Positions 33,961 through 43,377 of a stretch of DNA of 64,000 nt are shown piece after piece. The first letter of the stretch is position 1, and each line of letters starts with the position of its first letter. Source of the stretch: Hydrogenophaga sp. Its GTDB lineage: Bacteria; Pseudomonadota; Gammaproteobacteria; Burkholderiales; Burkholderiaceae_C. Location: positions 1-64,000 of the forward strand of contig JAURYH010000035.1 in assembly GCA_030653975.1 (NCBI GenBank), in the 5' to 3' direction. The position numbers and the translations under genes are program-made. Below the pieces are notes generated by a model that searched no databases, had not been told where the DNA came from, and worked only from the letters and a program-made list of their open reading frames with translations.

Positions 33961-34049
33961 GGCCGGATCACTCTCCGCCAGGCAGAAAGCCGGACCCAAG
34001 CCAAGCGCTCTCCCTGTTCATCCACAACAGTTTTCTGGAGCCTGGTTTT

Positions 34050-35027
34050 ATGGAAATTTTTGACTACGACAACATCCTGCTGCTGCCGCGCAAGTGCCGC
34101 GTGGAGAGCCGCTCGGAATGCGACGCCAGCGTGTCGCTGGGTGGCCGCACATTCCGCCTGCCGGCGGTACCCGCCAACATGAAGACGGTGGTGGATGAAA
34201 AGATCTGCCTCTGGCTGGCGCAGAACGGCTACTTCTACGTCATGCACCGCTTCGACCTGGACAACGTGCAGTTCGTGCGCGACATGCACGCGGCCAAGGT
34301 CTACGCCTCGATCTCGCTGGGCGTGAAGGCCCCGGACCGCGCCACGGTGGACACCCTGGCCGCCGAGGGCCTGGTGCCCGAGTACATCACCATCGACATC
34401 GCCCACGGCCACGCCGACAGCGTGCGCGACATGATCGGCTACATCAAGGCGCGGCTCCCGAGCAGCTTCGTGATCGCCGGCAACGTGGCCACGCCCGAAG
34501 CCGTGATCGATCTGGAGAACTGGGGCGCCGACGCCACCAAGGTGGGCGTGGGCCCGGGCAAGGTCTGCATCACCAAGCTCAAGACCGGTTTCGGTACCGG
34601 CGGCTGGCAGCTCTCGGCGCTCAAGTGGTGCGCGCGCGTGGCCACCAAACCCATCATTGCCGACGGCGGCATCCGCAGCCACGGCGACATCGCCAAGAGC
34701 ATCCGCTTCGGCGCCTCCATGGTGATGATCGGCTCGCTGTTCGCGGGCCACGTCGAATCGCCGGGCCAGACGGTGGAGGTCGACGGTGTGCTCTACAAGG
34801 AGTACTACGGCTCGGCGAGCGACTTCAACAAGGGCGAGTACCGGCACGTTGAAGGCAAGCGCATCCTGGAGCCGATCAAGGGCACACTGGCCGACACGCT
34901 GATCGAGATGGAACAGGATGTGCAGAGTTCGATCAGCTATTCGGGCGGCACCAAACTGCTGGACCTGAAAAAGGTGAACTACGTGATCCTCGGCGGCGAG
35001 AACGCCGGGGAACACCTTTTCATGTAA
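34050..35027 (+). CDS. guaC: GMP reductase
   Basis: A 325-aa IMPDH/GMPR-family barrel enzyme that reduces GMP to IMP with NADPH. Catalytic Cys173 sits in [37 protein letters not shown] and SLFAGH bind the nucleotide phosphate. CBS domains are absent, which separates it from IMP dehydrogenase. The length fits the bacterial GuaC2 group. The ATG at 34050 has CTGGAG upstream. A hairpin with a T tail in its leader suggests attenuation-type control. Confidence 0.93.
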   Translation: MEIFDYDNILLLPRKCRVESRSECDASVSLGGRTFRLPAVPANMKTVVDEKICLWLAQNGYFYVMHRFDLDNVQFVRDMHAAKVYASISLGVKAPDRATVDTLAAEGLVPEYITIDIAHGHADSVRDMIGYIKARLPSSFVIAGNVATPEAVIDLENWGADATKVGVGPGKVCITKLKTGFGTGGWQLSALKWCARVATKPIIADGGIRSHGDIAKSIRFGASMVMIGSLFAGHVESPGQTVEVDGVLYKEYYGSASDFNKGEYRHVEGKRILEPIKGTLADTLIEMEQDVQSSISYSGGTKLLDLKKVNYVILGGENAGEHLFM

Positions 35028-35053
35028 ACCCCGCCGCGCAGCGCGGCGGGGTT
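35027..35053. terminator. Hairpin between convergent guaC and hydrolase genes
   Basis: AACCCCGCCGCGC and GCGCGGCGGGGTT form a perfect 13-bp stem starting in the guaC stop codon. The T runs are short on both sides, so intrinsic termination is plausible but not certain. Confidence 0.55.
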
Positions 35054-35057
35054 GGGC

Positions 35058-35942
35058 CTAAACCTTCAACAGCTGCCTGGCCAGCTGGTTCAGCCGGTGT
35101 CGTGGCTGCACCAGCGCTTCGAGCACGCTGAAATGGTTCAGGCCCGGCAGCGCTTCGGCCACCGGCACCACATCCCTGCCCCAAGCTTGCTGGATGAGCT
35201 GGTTCTGGCGCAGGAACTCGCTGCTCTCGTTGCCCCCGGCCACGCTGAACAGCGCACCCCGCCCTTCGCGCAGCGGTGGCGCGGGCAGCAGGGCCGGGCT
35301 GGCTTTTTTCACCTGCGCCGGTGTCAGGCGCAAGGAGTCGGCCACGAAGGGCGTGTGGCGCAGCGGCTCCAGATCGAACACGCCTGAAATCGAGAGCGCG
35401 TTCTTCACCAGGTCCGGCGGCAGATCGGCCGCCACCGCCGACCACTGGCAGGCCAGCAGCATGGCGGCCAGGTGCCCGCCCGCCGAATGGCCCACCACCG
35501 TGATGCGCCGGCGATCCCCGCCGTGCACGCCGATGTGGCGGTACACCCAGGCCAGCGCCTGCACCATCTGCAGGGTGATGTCGGGAATGGTCACCGCAGG
35601 GCACAGCGCGTAGTTCGGCACCACCACGCAGGCGCCCTGCTTCACGAACGCCGGCGCCAGGAAGCTGTGGTCCGCCTTGTCCAGGCTGCGCCAGTAGCCA
35701 CCGTGGATGAACACGAGCACCGGCGCCAGCGGCGCGCCGGGCTTGCGCTGCGCCGGAAAGACGTCGAGCTTTTCGCCCTCACCGTGACCGTAGGCCACGT
35801 CAAGCAGCCCGCCGAGCTGCTCGCGTGCGCGCTGCGAACCGGTTGTCCAGCGCTCGAAATGAACGCTGTGCTCGGGCACGAGGGCGCGGTTGTTGTACTG
35901 GCTGTCGAGCCAGGCGGGGTCTGGGCGGGCGGCGATTTTCAT
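35058..35942 (-). CDS. Alpha/beta hydrolase, arylformamidase-like
   Basis: A 294-aa hydrolase of the kynurenine-formamidase/HSL-like group. HGGYW (80-84) is the oxyanion motif, Ser153 in GHSAGGHLAAM the nucleophile, and LNHFSVLEAL carries the catalytic histidine. The ATG at 35942 is used; the upstream frame would read into the divergent regulator. The substrate could be N-formylkynurenine or another ester/amide; no tryptophan-pathway genes are nearby. It is divergent from a GntR regulator that may control it. Confidence 0.75.
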   Translation of the reverse strand: MKIAARPDPAWLDSQYNNRALVPEHSVHFERWTTGSQRAREQLGGLLDVAYGHGEGEKLDVFPAQRKPGAPLAPVLVFIHGGYWRSLDKADHSFLAPAFVKQGACVVVPNYALCPAVTIPDITLQMVQALAWVYRHIGVHGGDRRRITVVGHSAGGHLAAMLLACQWSAVAADLPPDLVKNALSISGVFDLEPLRHTPFVADSLRLTPAQVKKASPALLPAPPLREGRGALFSVAGGNESSEFLRQNQLIQQAWGRDVVPVAEALPGLNHFSVLEALVQPRHRLNQLARQLLKV

Positions 35943-35996
35943 GGTCGCGCATTGTGTCACGCAGGCGCGACGGTGACAGTCGCAAGCGAATCGTGT

Positions 35997-36012
35997 ATTC
36001 TGAATCCAGAAT
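35997..36012. promoter_or_regulatory. Palindromic operator candidate for GntR regulator
   Basis: ATTCTG-aatc-CAGAAT: perfect 6-bp arms 14 bp before the regulator ATG and about 55 bp before the divergent hydrolase ATG. Typical spacing for a FadR-type GntR dimer. Confidence 0.5.
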
Positions 36013-36025
36013 TCAAACAATCAGC

Positions 36026-36730
36026 ATGAGAGCTCAACTGCTTCAACTCGAATCGACGCCGGACCTGACCGATCAGGTCTACCGCGCCCTGCTTGACGCC
36101 ATCAGCGACGGCTCGCTGGCGCCCGGTCAGCGCATCACCCAGGAAGAACTGGCCGAACAGCTCGCGGTGTCGCGCCAGCCAGTCGTGCAGGCCTTGCGGC
36201 TGCTGAAGAAAGAAGGCTTCGTACACGATGCGCCGATGGCCAGCGGCCTTGGCGGACGCAGCCGCGGCCTGCTGGTGGCGCCGCTGGACGCGGACTGGAT
36301 CGCCCAGGTCTACGAGGTGCGTGGCGCGCTGGACCTGCTGGCCGCGCGGCGGGCCGCGGAAAGGCGCACCCGCATCGACCCGGCCGTTCTGGAGCGCGGG
36401 CGCGAAGCCGTGCGGCGCGCCGACATTCAGGCCATGATCGATGCCGACCTGGCTTTCCACCGCGCGCTCTACCAGGCCGCTGGCAACCCGCTGATCGAAC
36501 AGAGCGCGCTGCTGCACTGGCACCACATCCGCCGCGCCATGGGCGTCACGCTGCAGACCGCCAGCCTGCACGAGCCGGTATGGGACGAACACGAAGCCAT
36601 CGCCCACGCCGTCGCGGACGGCGATGCTGCGCTGGCCGAAACCCTGATGCGCCAGCACTGCGGCCTGGCCAGCCGCAATCTGGGCCACCACATGAGCCGC
36701 TCACCACACACCCTGGCGACAGCCACCTAG
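36026..36730 (+). CDS. GntR-family regulator (FadR/VanR subgroup)
   Basis: A 234-aa regulator. The winged helix-turn-helix (about 14-75) includes GSLAPGQRITQEELAEQLAVSRQPVVQALRLLKKEGF. The FCD domain follows with metal-ligand-type residues in DADLAFHRALYQAAGNP and EHEAIAHAVADGD. It probably senses a carboxylate. It is divergent from the arylformamidase-like gene with a palindrome between them, and is followed by a strong terminator. Confidence 0.85.
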   Translation: MRAQLLQLESTPDLTDQVYRALLDAISDGSLAPGQRITQEELAEQLAVSRQPVVQALRLLKKEGFVHDAPMASGLGGRSRGLLVAPLDADWIAQVYEVRGALDLLAARRAAERRTRIDPAVLERGREAVRRADIQAMIDADLAFHRALYQAAGNPLIEQSALLHWHHIRRAMGVTLQTASLHEPVWDEHEAIAHAVADGDAALAETLMRQHCGLASRNLGHHMSRSPHTLATAT

Positions 36731-36762
36731 AACAACTCCATGGTTCTTTTGAACCATTTGCA

Positions 36763-36799
36763 GCGGTTTTCAGGCCCGTCCTGAGAACCGCTTTTTTTT
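36763..36799 (+). terminator. Intrinsic terminator after GntR gene
   Basis: GCGGTTTTCAGG and CCTGAGAACCGC form a 12-bp stem with one G-T pair, followed by eight T. A smaller hairpin (ATGGTTC/GAACCAT) lies just before it. Confidence 0.9.
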
Positions 36800-36861
36800 C
36801 CGTCGGCAGACCGCCAACCCCTACAATTTTTCCCTTTGCCCTCGCAGAGGACACCCGAAAC

Positions 36862-37770
36862 ATGCCCGGCTCCACACCCCACACCGACCCCGTCATCCCG
36901 CTGTCCATCGCCGTGCTGGGCATCGGCCTGATGGGCTACCCCATGGCGCGCCGGCTGTGCGAGGCGGGTCACCAGGTGACGGCCTGGAACCGCTCGCGGG
37001 CCAAGGCCGAACGCCTGTTGCCCTTCGGCGCCCGGGTGTGCGACACACCAGCCCAGGCCGTGGCGCAGGTCGACTTCGTGATCACCCTGCTGGAAAACGG
37101 CGATGTGGTGGAAGACGTGTTGTTCCGCCAGGGTGCGGCCACCGCCGTGCGCCCGGGCACGCTGGTGGTGGACATGTCCTCCATCCTGCCGCGTCAGGCC
37201 CGCGATCACGCCGCGCGGCTGGCGGCGCTGGGGGTGATGCACCTCGACGCGCCGGTGTCGGGCGGCACGGTGGGTGCCGAGGCCGGCACGCTGGCGATCA
37301 TGGCGGGGGGTGAGGTGGCCGATTTCGAGCGCGCAGCCCGGGTTTTCAGCGCGCTGGGGCGCGCCACCCATGTCGGCCCACACGGCGCGGGCCAGCTCGC
37401 CAAACTGGCCAACCAGATGATCGTGGGCATCACCATCGGCGCCGTGGCCGAGGCGTTGCTGCTGTGTGAAAAAGGCGGCGCCGACATGGCCAAGGTGCGC
37501 CAGGCCATCGGTGGCGGTTTTGCCGACAGCCGCATCCTGCAGGTGCACGGTCAGCGCATGGTCGAGCGCGACTTCGCCAAGCGCGCGGCCATCACCGTGC
37601 AGCTCAAGGACATGCGCAACGCCCTGTCCACCGCCAGCGAGCTGGGCTTCGAAGCCCCCATCACCGGCCTGTTCGAGCAGTTGTTCGCCCAGGCCGCCGA
37701 ACACGGTCTGGCGGACATGGACCATTCCGCCCTGTTCGCCGAGCTCGCGCGGCGCAACGGCATGACCTGA
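36862..37770 (+). CDS. Beta-hydroxyacid dehydrogenase (HIBADH/tartronate-semialdehyde reductase family)
   Basis: A 302-aa NAD(P)-dependent enzyme. The Rossmann motif is VLGIGLMGYPMA (18-29), the substrate loop DAPVSGGTVGAE (129-140), the catalytic Lys181 in GAGQLAKLANQM, and KDMRNAL near the end. The family includes 3-hydroxyisobutyrate dehydrogenase and 2-hydroxy-3-oxopropionate reductase; motifs do not decide between them. It follows a terminator, so it is transcribed on its own. Confidence 0.85.
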   Translation: MPGSTPHTDPVIPLSIAVLGIGLMGYPMARRLCEAGHQVTAWNRSRAKAERLLPFGARVCDTPAQAVAQVDFVITLLENGDVVEDVLFRQGAATAVRPGTLVVDMSSILPRQARDHAARLAALGVMHLDAPVSGGTVGAEAGTLAIMAGGEVADFERAARVFSALGRATHVGPHGAGQLAKLANQMIVGITIGAVAEALLLCEKGGADMAKVRQAIGGGFADSRILQVHGQRMVERDFAKRAAITVQLKDMRNALSTASELGFEAPITGLFEQLFAQAAEHGLADMDHSALFAELARRNGMT

Positions 37771-37990
37771 AAGAAACGGCCATGTGGTGCAATACCCGCA
37801 GCGGCATCAAAGAACCCGTGGCCATCTCCCGCCTCTGGATCCAGGGCGAGCTGGCCGCCGTCCGGCCAGCAGCGACGCCGACACGCGCCCGATGGCCGCA
37901 CCGTGGAGGTTGCCTGGTCACACCGTCAGCCGCCCCGTCGAACTCACGATCAACACCCCCAAGGCACAGTCCCCCGCCGGAGCAGAAGGT

Positions 37991-38018
37991 TTGCCCAAGG
38001 GCATGGCGCTTTGATAAC
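37991..38018 (+). promoter_or_regulatory. Promoter of tRNA-Ala
   Basis: TTGCCC and GATAAC separated by 16 bp, ending about 15 bp before the tRNA. The preceding 220 bp (37771-37990) hold no gene I can support. Confidence 0.5.
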
Positions 38019-38032
38019 ATCCCATCCTCAAT

Positions 38033-38085
<53 letters not shown>

Positions 38086-38108
<23 letters not shown>

Positions 38109-38169
38109 TGTGAAATTCTCGGGAAGTCCCAAGACGTCCCACAAAGTTCAAAAAGCCCTTAGGAATCAA
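38086..38169 (+). repeat. Left island attachment repeat (attL)
   Basis: Starts in the T loop of tRNA-Ala and runs about 60 bp beyond it. The same sequence, at about 85% identity, recurs at 62412-62494. The tRNA-derived part TTCGATCCTCC, then GTCTCCACCATGTGAAAT, differs by one base between copies. Confidence 0.8.
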
Positions 38170-38187
38170 CGCATTGGGGCTTTTTTC
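38149..38187 (+). terminator. Terminator downstream of tRNA-Ala
   Basis: AAAAAGCCC pairs with GGGCTTTTTT across a loop of about 18 nt. The right-hand attachment copy has lost the second arm. Confidence 0.6.
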
Positions 38188-38245
38188 TTGCCCAGACGGT
38201 CCCAGAAAGTCCCATGCGATCCGAGATCACATTGCAGGAACTCGT

Positions 38246-38290
38246 GCAGTAACCAGAGAATCTTCTCAATTTTCTCGCAAAGGTTACTGC
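38246..38290. repeat. Integrase arm-type sites, left end
   Basis: GCAGTAACC (38246-38254) and its reverse complement GGTTACTGC (38282-38290) flank the integrase promoter region, ending at the ATG. The same 9-mer recurs near the right end at 62341. Confidence 0.55.
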
Positions 38291-39243
38291 ATGGCCCTGC
38301 ACCTGATCTCCTCTGCCGCCACCCTCAAGGCCATCAAACCGGGTGACCTTCGCCGCCGCCTCAGCGACGGGGGCGGTCTCTACCTGCTGCTCTTCGTCAA
38401 GGGCAGCGAGACGTGTTCCCGTGGATAGGCTCGCGGCCGATCACCTCCATTGCGCCCAAGGACCTGCTGGAACTGCTGCGGCGCGTCGAAGGACGCGGCG
38501 CCATCGAGACGACCCACCGGGTGCAACAGAACTGCGGCCAGGTGTTTCGCTACGCCGTGGCCACTGGCCTGATCGACAGTGACCCCAGCCGAGACCTGCG
38601 AGGCGCCCTGCCCCCGTGGCGCCCGGAGCACTACCCGGCTCTGACCGATCCGCGCCAGGTGGGCGCACTGCTGCGGGACATCGACGCCTACCAAGGTGGC
38701 TTCCTCACTCGCTGCGCTCTTCAGCTCTCGGCGTTGCTCTTTGTGCGGCCTGGCGAACTGCGGCGCGCCGAATGGAGCGAAATCAATCTGGACGCTGCCG
38801 AATGGCGCATACCCGCGCCCAAGATGAAAGGACGGGTGATGCACATCGTGCCGCTGGCGAAACAGGCGATGGCCGTGCTGCGCGAACTGGAGCCCCTGAC
38901 CGGTCCGAACGGCTGGGTGTTTCCGGGCAACCGGACCAACGGCGAGCCCATGAGCGAAAACACCGTCAACGCGGCGCTGCGGCGCCTGGGCTACAGCCGT
39001 GCCGTCATGACCGCCCACGGTTTCCGGGGCATGGCCTCGACCATGTTGCACGAGCTGGGCTGGCCGTCCGGCGTGGTCGAGCGGCAGCTTTCGCACGCCG
39101 AACGCAACACCGTGAAGGCCGCCTACAACCACGCGGAACACCTGCCGGAACGGCGGCGGATGATGCAGGCGTGGGCCGATCACCTGGACAAGCTCAGACG
39201 CGACCAGACACCCAAGACCGCTTTACACACAGCCACGAAGTGA
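38291..39243 (+). pseudogene. P4-type tyrosine integrase with internal deletion and frameshift
   Basis: Codons from 38291 give the integrase N-terminus (MALHLISS...AIKPGDLRRRLSDGGGLYLL) and stop at 38426. From about 38413, in another frame, the protein resumes at VFPWIGSRPITSIAPKDLLELLRRVEGRGAIE and runs to the end. The SAM-like segment normally between them (roughly 100-120 residues) is missing. The catalytic domain keeps RPGELRRAEW, HGFRGMAS and SHAERN followed by AAYNH, so the R-H-R-Y set is there. As it stands no full-length integrase can be made, so the island is probably immobile without help. Confidence 0.85.
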
Positions 39244-39251
39244 TATAAATA

Positions 39252-39278
39252 CTCGGATAAATTTAATTTTTATCCGAG
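39252..39278. promoter_or_regulatory. Palindromic promoter/operator of AbiE module
   Basis: CTCGGATAAA-N7-TTTATCCGAG, perfect 10-bp arms, 11 bp before the antitoxin ATG. AbiEi antitoxins autoregulate through inverted repeats, so this is the probable operator. Confidence 0.65.
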
Positions 39279-39288
39279 GTTTACCAAC

Positions 39289-39912
39289 ATGCTTGCCGCC
39301 CAACCGACCACACAACGCAGCCAGGCGCTGGCGCTGCTGCAGCGGCGGGGAATGGCGCGACTGGCGGAGTTCAACGCGGCGGGCATCACGGCCGCCACGG
39401 TCAGCCGCATGGAGCGGGCAGGCGACATCGTGCGCATCACACGGGGGCTCTACCAGCTTCCCGACGCGCCCCTCGATGCCCAGCAGTCGCTGGCCGAAGT
39501 GGCCCGACTGGTGCCCAAAGGCGTGATCTGTCTGGCCTCGGCCCTGGCCTTCCACGGGCTCACCGACCACATGCCGCCCAAGGTCTGGATCGCCATCGGT
39601 CGCAAAGACTGGCGTCCCCGCCTGACCTATCCACCCATCCACGTCGTCCGTTTCTCTGCAGAGCTGCTGGGACGCGGTGTTGAGTCGCAGCACATCGCCG
39701 GCACGCTGGTGCCGGTGTTTGGTGTGGCCAAGACCGTGGCCGACCTGTTCCGGTACCGCCGCACCGTGGGTGATGCCCTGGCCATCGAGGGCCTTCGTAA
39801 CGCGCTGCGGCGGCGCAAGGCCACGCCAGCAGAGCTGGCGCGCGAGGCGGAAGCCGGGGGTATCTGGCCCACGATGGAGCCCTATCTGATGGCGCTGACG
39901 AACGATGCCTGA
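39289..39912 (+). CDS. AbiEi-family antitoxin / transcriptional regulator
   Basis: A 207-aa protein: an N-terminal winged helix (RGMARLAEFNAAGITAATVSRMERAGDIVRITRGLYQLP-type) and a C-terminal antitoxin domain (GVICLASALAFHGLTDHMPPKVWIAI, VPVFGVAKTVADLFRYRRTVG). This is the usual AbiEi layout. It would repress its own promoter and neutralise the downstream nucleotidyltransferase. It overlaps that gene by 8 bp. It is within the island, just after the broken integrase. Confidence 0.88.
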   Translation: MLAAQPTTQRSQALALLQRRGMARLAEFNAAGITAATVSRMERAGDIVRITRGLYQLPDAPLDAQQSLAEVARLVPKGVICLASALAFHGLTDHMPPKVWIAIGRKDWRPRLTYPPIHVVRFSAELLGRGVESQHIAGTLVPVFGVAKTVADLFRYRRTVGDALAIEGLRNALRRRKATPAELAREAEAGGIWPTMEPYLMALTNDA

Positions 39913-40759
39913 TCACAAGCGCGACATCGGCGCCTCCGTGCGCCAGCGGCTGCTGAACCTGGCGCACGCGCGAGGTCAACCGATGGACTTGCTGCTGACC
40001 CGCTATGCGCTGGAGCGGCTGCTGCACCGCCTGAGCCTGTCACCGCACCGTGAGCGCTTCGTGCTGAAGGGCGCGATGCTGCTGGTGACCTGGTTTGACG
40101 AACCCCACCGCGCCACGCGCGATGTGGATCTGCTCGGTTTCGGCGACCCGGCAGACGACGCCCTGCTCACCACCTTCCGGGAGATCATGTCGATCGAAGC
40201 CGACGATGGCGTCAACTTTGACCTGACGAACCTGCGCATCGACGCGATTCGCGAAGGGCTCGAATACGGCGGATCGCGCCTGCGCACCACGGCGGCGCTG
40301 GCGGGCGCACGCATCCCGATCACGGTGGACATCGGCTTCGGCGACGCCATCGCACCCGCAGCCCAGGACGTGAACCTGCCTGTGCTGCTGGACATGCCTT
40401 CGCCCCACCTGCGCGCCTATCCGCCAGAGACCGTGATCGCAGAGAAGGTCCATGCGATGGTGGCCTTGGGGCGAGCCAACAGCCGCATGAAGGACTACTA
40501 CGACGTGTGGATGCTGACCAGCACGTTCGACCTGGACCCGGAGCGCATGCGACAGGCCCTCGCAGCGACCTTTGTACGCCGCAACACGGGGATCCCGAAC
40601 CAGGTGCCCGACGGACTCAGCGATGCGTTTGCAGACGACCCGGCGAAGAGGCGGCAATGGAACGCATTTGTGCGCGACCTCACGGGACCTGTTCAGCAAC
40701 TGGACCAAGTGGTTGCCGACCTCCGGGATCGTTTGATGCCCGTTCTGGCGACGAGGTGA
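39905..40759 (+). CDS. AbiEii-type nucleotidyltransferase toxin
   Basis: A 284-aa MNT-fold toxin. Motif I is FVLKGAMLL, motif II TRDVDLL (the D-x-D metal site), motif III AEKVHAM, and IV KDYYDVW. All AbiEii motifs are intact. Related toxins (AbiEii, MenT) transfer nucleotides to RNA or proteins and give phage exclusion or plasmid/island stability. Translationally coupled to its antitoxin. The next 287 bp (40760-41046) contain no supported gene. Confidence 0.88.
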   Translation: MPDHKRDIGASVRQRLLNLAHARGQPMDLLLTRYALERLLHRLSLSPHRERFVLKGAMLLVTWFDEPHRATRDVDLLGFGDPADDALLTTFREIMSIEADDGVNFDLTNLRIDAIREGLEYGGSRLRTTAALAGARIPITVDIGFGDAIAPAAQDVNLPVLLDMPSPHLRAYPPETVIAEKVHAMVALGRANSRMKDYYDVWMLTSTFDLDPERMRQALAATFVRRNTGIPNQVPDGLSDAFADDPAKRRQWNAFVRDLTGPVQQLDQVVADLRDRLMPVLATR

Positions 40760-41046
40760 AGTGGATCGCTTCTTGGTCCCAAACGTCTCTTGACGCCCCC
40801 GCGTCAGCTAAGGTTTGAGAAACTCCTTTCGCAGATGGCGCGCCTACGCCCCGGGCTGACCTCTGGTTGGGGACGTCGCACAAGCCTCTGTCAATTCACA
40901 CCGAGCAACCACGATCGACGGACAAGCCGATGACGGTCACGCACTGTCCATGGTCTCCGAATTCATTGAGCGGGCCATGATGAACAACGACATCCAATCG
41001 GTGCCTCTTGAGCCGGATGCGGGTCTAACGACATTGCAGCGCTTCA

Positions 41047-42021
41047 TCAGCCAGGCTTCTGTATTGAATCATTGGCTTGAGCGGCAAAGTCCACCACATT
41101 GCGCAAGGCGCCCGAGAAATACAACTCGTACCCTTTTTGCTCCACATAGCCCAGGTGCGGGGTGGCCAGCACGTTGTCCATCTCCAGCAGCGGGTCCTGG
41201 GGGTCGATGGGTTCGTGGTCGAACACGTCAAGGGCGGCAAAACCAGGCCTGCCCTGCTGCAAGCCAACCAACAGGGCGCCCGCTTCGATCAGCTCCGAGC
41301 GGCTGGTGTTGACCAGCAGCGCCGCCGGTTTCATCAGCGCGAGGTCGCTGGCTTTCACGATACCGCGGGTGGCCTCGTTGAGCCGCAGGTGCAAGGTGAG
41401 GACGTCGGCCTGCTCGAACAGGGCCTGTTGCGACCCGGCCACCCGACAGCCGTCGGCAAGCGCCTTGTCGCGACTGGCCTCCCGGCCCCAGACGAGCACA
41501 TCCATGTCGAATGCCCGGGCATAGCGTGCCATGCGCTGGCCGATCTTCCCGTAGCCCCAGATGCCGAGGACATCGCCTTTGACGGCCCGCCCGATGCCGT
41601 TGTGGGCAGGGTCGGCCGAACTCGTCTGCCAGAGGCCGGCCTTCATGTGCCCCACATACTGCGGAATGCGCCGGTAAGCGGCCATCATCAAGGCCCAGCT
41701 CAGCTCGGCCGGTGCGGTGGGGTCGCCCACGCCTTCCATCACGGTGACGCCACGCCGTTGTGCCGCCTCCATGTCCACGTTGCCGCTGACCTTGCCGGTC
41801 TGGGAAATGAGGCGCAAATTGGGCAGCCGCGCCAGCAGGGTGGCGGTCATGTGGCTTCTTTCCCGGATCAGCACCACCGCTTCATGTTCGACCAGGCGTT
41901 GCGCCAGATCATCCTCACCCATGGATTCGGTGAACACATCCACCGCATGGCCGTCGAGCAGGGCAAAACACGGCAGGTTGCGCACGGCGTCCTGATAGTC
42001 GTCGAGGATGGCGATTTTCAT
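41047..42021 (-). CDS. D-2-hydroxyacid dehydrogenase
   Basis: A 324-aa NAD-dependent enzyme of the SerA/hydroxypyruvate reductase family. The Rossmann motif is GIWGYGKIGQ; the catalytic residues are Arg in LVNTSRSEL, Glu in DVFDHEPI, and His in ATPHLGYVE. It is the last gene of the minus-strand catabolic cluster, 36 bp after the PrpF gene. It could reduce or oxidise a 2-hydroxy/oxo acid formed in the pathway; the exact substrate is unknown. Confidence 0.85.
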   Translation of the reverse strand: MKIAILDDYQDAVRNLPCFALLDGHAVDVFTESMGEDDLAQRLVEHEAVVLIRERSHMTATLLARLPNLRLISQTGKVSGNVDMEAAQRRGVTVMEGVGDPTAPAELSWALMMAAYRRIPQYVGHMKAGLWQTSSADPAHNGIGRAVKGDVLGIWGYGKIGQRMARYARAFDMDVLVWGREASRDKALADGCRVAGSQQALFEQADVLTLHLRLNEATRGIVKASDLALMKPAALLVNTSRSELIEAGALLVGLQQGRPGFAALDVFDHEPIDPQDPLLEMDNVLATPHLGYVEQKGYELYFSGALRNVVDFAAQANDSIQKPG

Positions 42022-42057
42022 CGAGGGTGTTTCCGGCTGGTTGGATGGGGCACGGTT

Positions 42058-43320
42058 TCACAGTGATTCATGCTGGCCCAGCGCGCACACCGCGTCCACA
42101 AGCGCATCGGAAGGTCGGTGGATGCGAAAGAAGCCGTCCATGAGGAGCTGCGCGTTGCGTTCGTAGGCGACCCAGGGAAAAGCAGGTTCCCCCTCGGCCA
42201 CGTGGCGACCAAACACACGCGCCCGCAGAATGCCCGCCGGATTTTCCATGGCCACAGCGCGCTCGGCGGCGTGTGCTGTCAGCGGCTCCAGGCCCTCGGC
42301 GATATCGTTCGCGGTGGTGCCTGCGATCAGGCAGGCAGCGGCGAGGCAGCATCCGCCCGTCACGGCCAGCGAGGCGTGCGACTCCTGGGGCGTGAAATAA
42401 CGTGCCGAGATGTGCCCACCCTGGGTGGGTGGCGACACCAGACATATCTTGGGCACGGTTTCACTGGCGGCGAGCTCGTCCGCGGTCATGGCCACACCCT
42501 TCTTCTTGAGTTGCATGGCCAGGCCGGCCTGCACCCAGATCGCGCGCAACCGCGACCTGAGCGGCCCGTTGGCATTCAGGCTGGCCACCGACTCGTCACC
42601 CCGCAGACCCACCGCGTCGGCACGCAGGATCACCATCGGCACGGCCACGTCGATGCAGCTGACTTCGATGCCATCGAACACGTCACGCACCCGACCGGTG
42701 GGCAGCAGCAGACCGGTCTTGGCACCCACTGGATCCCGCAGGCTCAGCTCAACACCCGGAAACCGGCCATGGACCCCCGGAATCTCGGTGTCGGCCGGAA
42801 CCACCGGCACACCGCCCGGGGTGCGCACCTTGCAGTCCGTCACCACGGCGGTGTTGGTGTTGAAGATCCGGACGTCGGTGCTCGGGTCGCCCGCACGGAG
42901 CAAGCCGTTGTGCAGCAGGAACATCGGAATGGCCGCCGACATGTTGCCGCAGTTGACGCTCCAGTCGATGGCGGATTTTTCTGCGGCCAGCTGGGCCAAT
43001 GTGCTGTTGAAGTCGGCGCGTACGCCGTCGCCCGGCTCGATGATGAACACCTTGTTGCTGGTGGCCGGGCCGCGCCCCAAGCCGGTGATCTGCTTGTTGC
43101 CCTTGAACTCGCCCGACTCGGGCACTCCCATGATTTTTCGGATGATCTCTTCTCGCAGTTCACCGAACGGTGCCAGGTGCGCGCCCCAGAGGAGCACACC
43201 GGTGGACGTGCCGCCCCGCATGTGGCTCACCGGGAAGTGCAGAACGCCGTCCTGCAGGAATGGACCGGTGTCCAGCCATCTGGAGTGGCCCGAAACCGGG
43301 GGAGGCACGGTGTTGTTCAT
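42058..43320 (-). CDS. PrpF-family isomerase (aconitate/oxalomesaconate type)
   Basis: A 420-aa member of the PrpF/DapF-like fold family, which includes 2-methylaconitate isomerase, 4-oxalomesaconate tautomerase and aconitate delta-isomerase. Features: MRGGTSTGVLL near the N-terminus, VNCGNMSAAIP with the catalytic-type cysteine, and PQESHASLAVTGG. Full length for the family. With TcuAB upstream it is likely to move the double bond of an aconitate. It follows the two CHR-transporter genes by 57 bp and is one of two PrpF domains in the cluster. Confidence 0.8.
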   Translation of the reverse strand: MNNTVPPPVSGHSRWLDTGPFLQDGVLHFPVSHMRGGTSTGVLLWGAHLAPFGELREEIIRKIMGVPESGEFKGNKQITGLGRGPATSNKVFIIEPGDGVRADFNSTLAQLAAEKSAIDWSVNCGNMSAAIPMFLLHNGLLRAGDPSTDVRIFNTNTAVVTDCKVRTPGGVPVVPADTEIPGVHGRFPGVELSLRDPVGAKTGLLLPTGRVRDVFDGIEVSCIDVAVPMVILRADAVGLRGDESVASLNANGPLRSRLRAIWVQAGLAMQLKKKGVAMTADELAASETVPKICLVSPPTQGGHISARYFTPQESHASLAVTGGCCLAAACLIAGTTANDIAEGLEPLTAHAAERAVAMENPAGILRARVFGRHVAEGEPAFPWVAYERNAQLLMDGFFRIHRPSDALVDAVCALGQHESL

Positions 43321-43377
43321 GTGGGATCTCCTGCGAACAAGCGTGGGGATGGGAACGGAACTGGCGCCGACACCCAG

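Noticed and set aside
40950-41312. Frame starting MVSEFIERAMMNN upstream of the 2-hydroxyacid dehydrogenase
   Set aside because: The first 30 residues look plausible, but no ribosome site is present and the rest is antisense to the dehydrogenase; at most a gene fragment.
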